NCBI GenBank assembly: GCA_959596515.1
Contig: CAUFXR010000019.1
Location: 1-32,938, forward strand
Source: an uncultured Oscillospiraceae bacterium
Lineage (GTDB): Bacteria; Bacillota; Clostridia; Oscillospirales; Acutalibacteraceae
Direction: 5' to 3'
Length of the DNA: 32,938 nucleotides
Position 1 is the first letter of the stretch. Every line of letters begins with the position of its first letter. Shown here one piece after another: positions 32,280-32,938 of the stretch. Made by a program: the position numbers and the translations under genes. The notes under the pieces were generated by a model. It did not search any database. It was not told the origin of the DNA and saw nothing but the letters and a program-made list of their open reading frames with translations.

Positions 32280-32938
32280 CTATGCCGTTCTTTGCTGTTT
32301 TTGAGTTGTATTTTGGGCTTTTTCTTTTGCCCGTTCAAAATCAAATGCGCCGATGAAGTTATAAACAATCGTGATTTCCCTTGTCTTGGATTTCTTGTCG
32401 GTATGGGAAACCTCGATACGGTCTATAAACTCCCGCAAAATGGAAGCGTCGAGATCCTGCATATCGGTGTACTTCTTTACGACGCTGATAAACGCTTTAA
32501 CATTGGTCTTTTGTTTTTCCTGCTGCTTGATTTCTTCCCGCAACACTTCTGCCATTGATTTTAAGTTTTCCTGCTCCAACTCATAATCACGGGACATTTT
32601 GATAAACCGTTCATCTGATAATTTCCCGGTTACATTGTCCTCGTATAAATGCTTGAACAGGTTATCCAGTTCGGCAATCCGGCTTTCGGCTTTGGAAAGT
32701 GTTTCACGCTTGCGGGAAAACTCCGCGTCGCGCTCCCGTAAACGGCTGTCTGCCGCTTCTTGGATAAACTCGGCTTCGTACTGCGTTACATACTCGATTG
32801 CTTCCCGCAAGTTCCGCAACACGATTTCATGCAGAACAACATTTTTAATGGAATGGGTCGTACACAAGTCCTTGCCTTTTCGATACCATTGACAGCTACT
32901 ATACCGCCCTTGTCAATCACGACTTATACGGCGGCGAA
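32280..32938 (-). pseudogene. Large serine recombinase, C-terminal part at the window edge
   Basis: The minus-strand frame encodes about 200 residues of the C-terminal region of a transposon/ICE-type serine recombinase. It has YRKGKDLCTTHSIKNVVLHEIV (end of the zinc ribbon and start of the conserved helix, seen in Tn4451/DUF4368-type recombinases), a long coiled coil (residues rich in E, K and R) and ITIVYNFIGAFDFERAKEK at the end. The stop is TAG at 32280-32282. Reading further upstream, an in-frame TGA appears at 32913-32915, before the zinc-ribbon cysteines are complete, and the last 50 bp no longer resemble the family. The catalytic domain is not in the window. It is either a truncated copy or interrupted; the rest lies to the right. 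Confidence 0.75.

Overview
The window is a low-GC-to-mid-GC bacterial chromosome segment with Firmicutes/Clostridia gene content. Evidence for this is the holB neighbourhood (a SpeA-like PLP enzyme, DarA, HolB, RicT, a 2[4Fe-4S] ferredoxin, TrmN6, RsmI), a short type-3 ProRS, Na+-pump decarboxylase subunits, DppA, strong AGGAGG ribosome binding sites, TTG/GTG starts and U-tailed terminators. The genes suggest an anaerobe, probably gut-type; I cannot name the genus from the sequence alone.

Layout. (1) 1-6.6 kb is a catabolic/accessory stretch. It holds an IclR regulator and an SDR dehydrogenase on the minus strand, then on the plus strand a DppA-type aminopeptidase, a GNAT acetyltransferase, a broken LacI regulator fused out of frame to a 5'-truncated sugar phosphate isomerase, and a Gfo/Idh/MocA dehydrogenase. 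(2) 6.8-12.5 kb holds a DUF1624-type membrane protein, a tex gene split by an in-frame TAG, a repeat-rich gene-free gap, the ATPase YchF and a DUF3267-like membrane protein. (3) 12.7-18.3 kb, minus strand, is the holB cluster, divided into two transcription units by a promoter and a terminator around a 56-residue ferredoxin gene. (4) 18.3-19.5 kb holds a folded-looking RNA leader, a 91-residue protein carrying the OadB signature loop, and a gene-free stretch with several hairpins. (5) 19.5-23.1 kb, minus strand, holds oadB-oadG-proS and acpP. (6) 23.3-31.8 kb is an almost complete aromatic amino acid operon, aroE-aroK-[leader peptide and terminator]-aroF-tyrA-aroB-aroA-aroC-pheA. Genes are mostly coupled by ATGA or short overlaps; no dehydroquinate dehydratase gene is present. 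(7) 31.8-32.9 kb holds an eight-unit 23/24-bp tandem repeat, a 20-bp hairpin and the C-terminal part of a large serine recombinase, which marks an integrated mobile element at the right edge.

How it works together. Region 6 makes DAHP, takes it to chorismate, and feeds both the Phe (PheA) and Tyr (TyrA) branches. The most interesting regulatory signal is a short reading frame directly upstream of aroF, with its own ribosome binding site and seven aromatic codons (Phe, Tyr and Trp) in fifteen, followed by a perfect intrinsic terminator. It looks like an attenuator that senses all three end products. The second is the small OadB-motif protein behind a multi-hairpin leader, 2.3 kb from the real oadB.

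Several genes look damaged (lacI/isomerase fusion, tex amber, recombinase stop, a decayed copy of the aroA start). These may be real decay or, for the first two, assembly or base errors; reads spanning the positions would decide.
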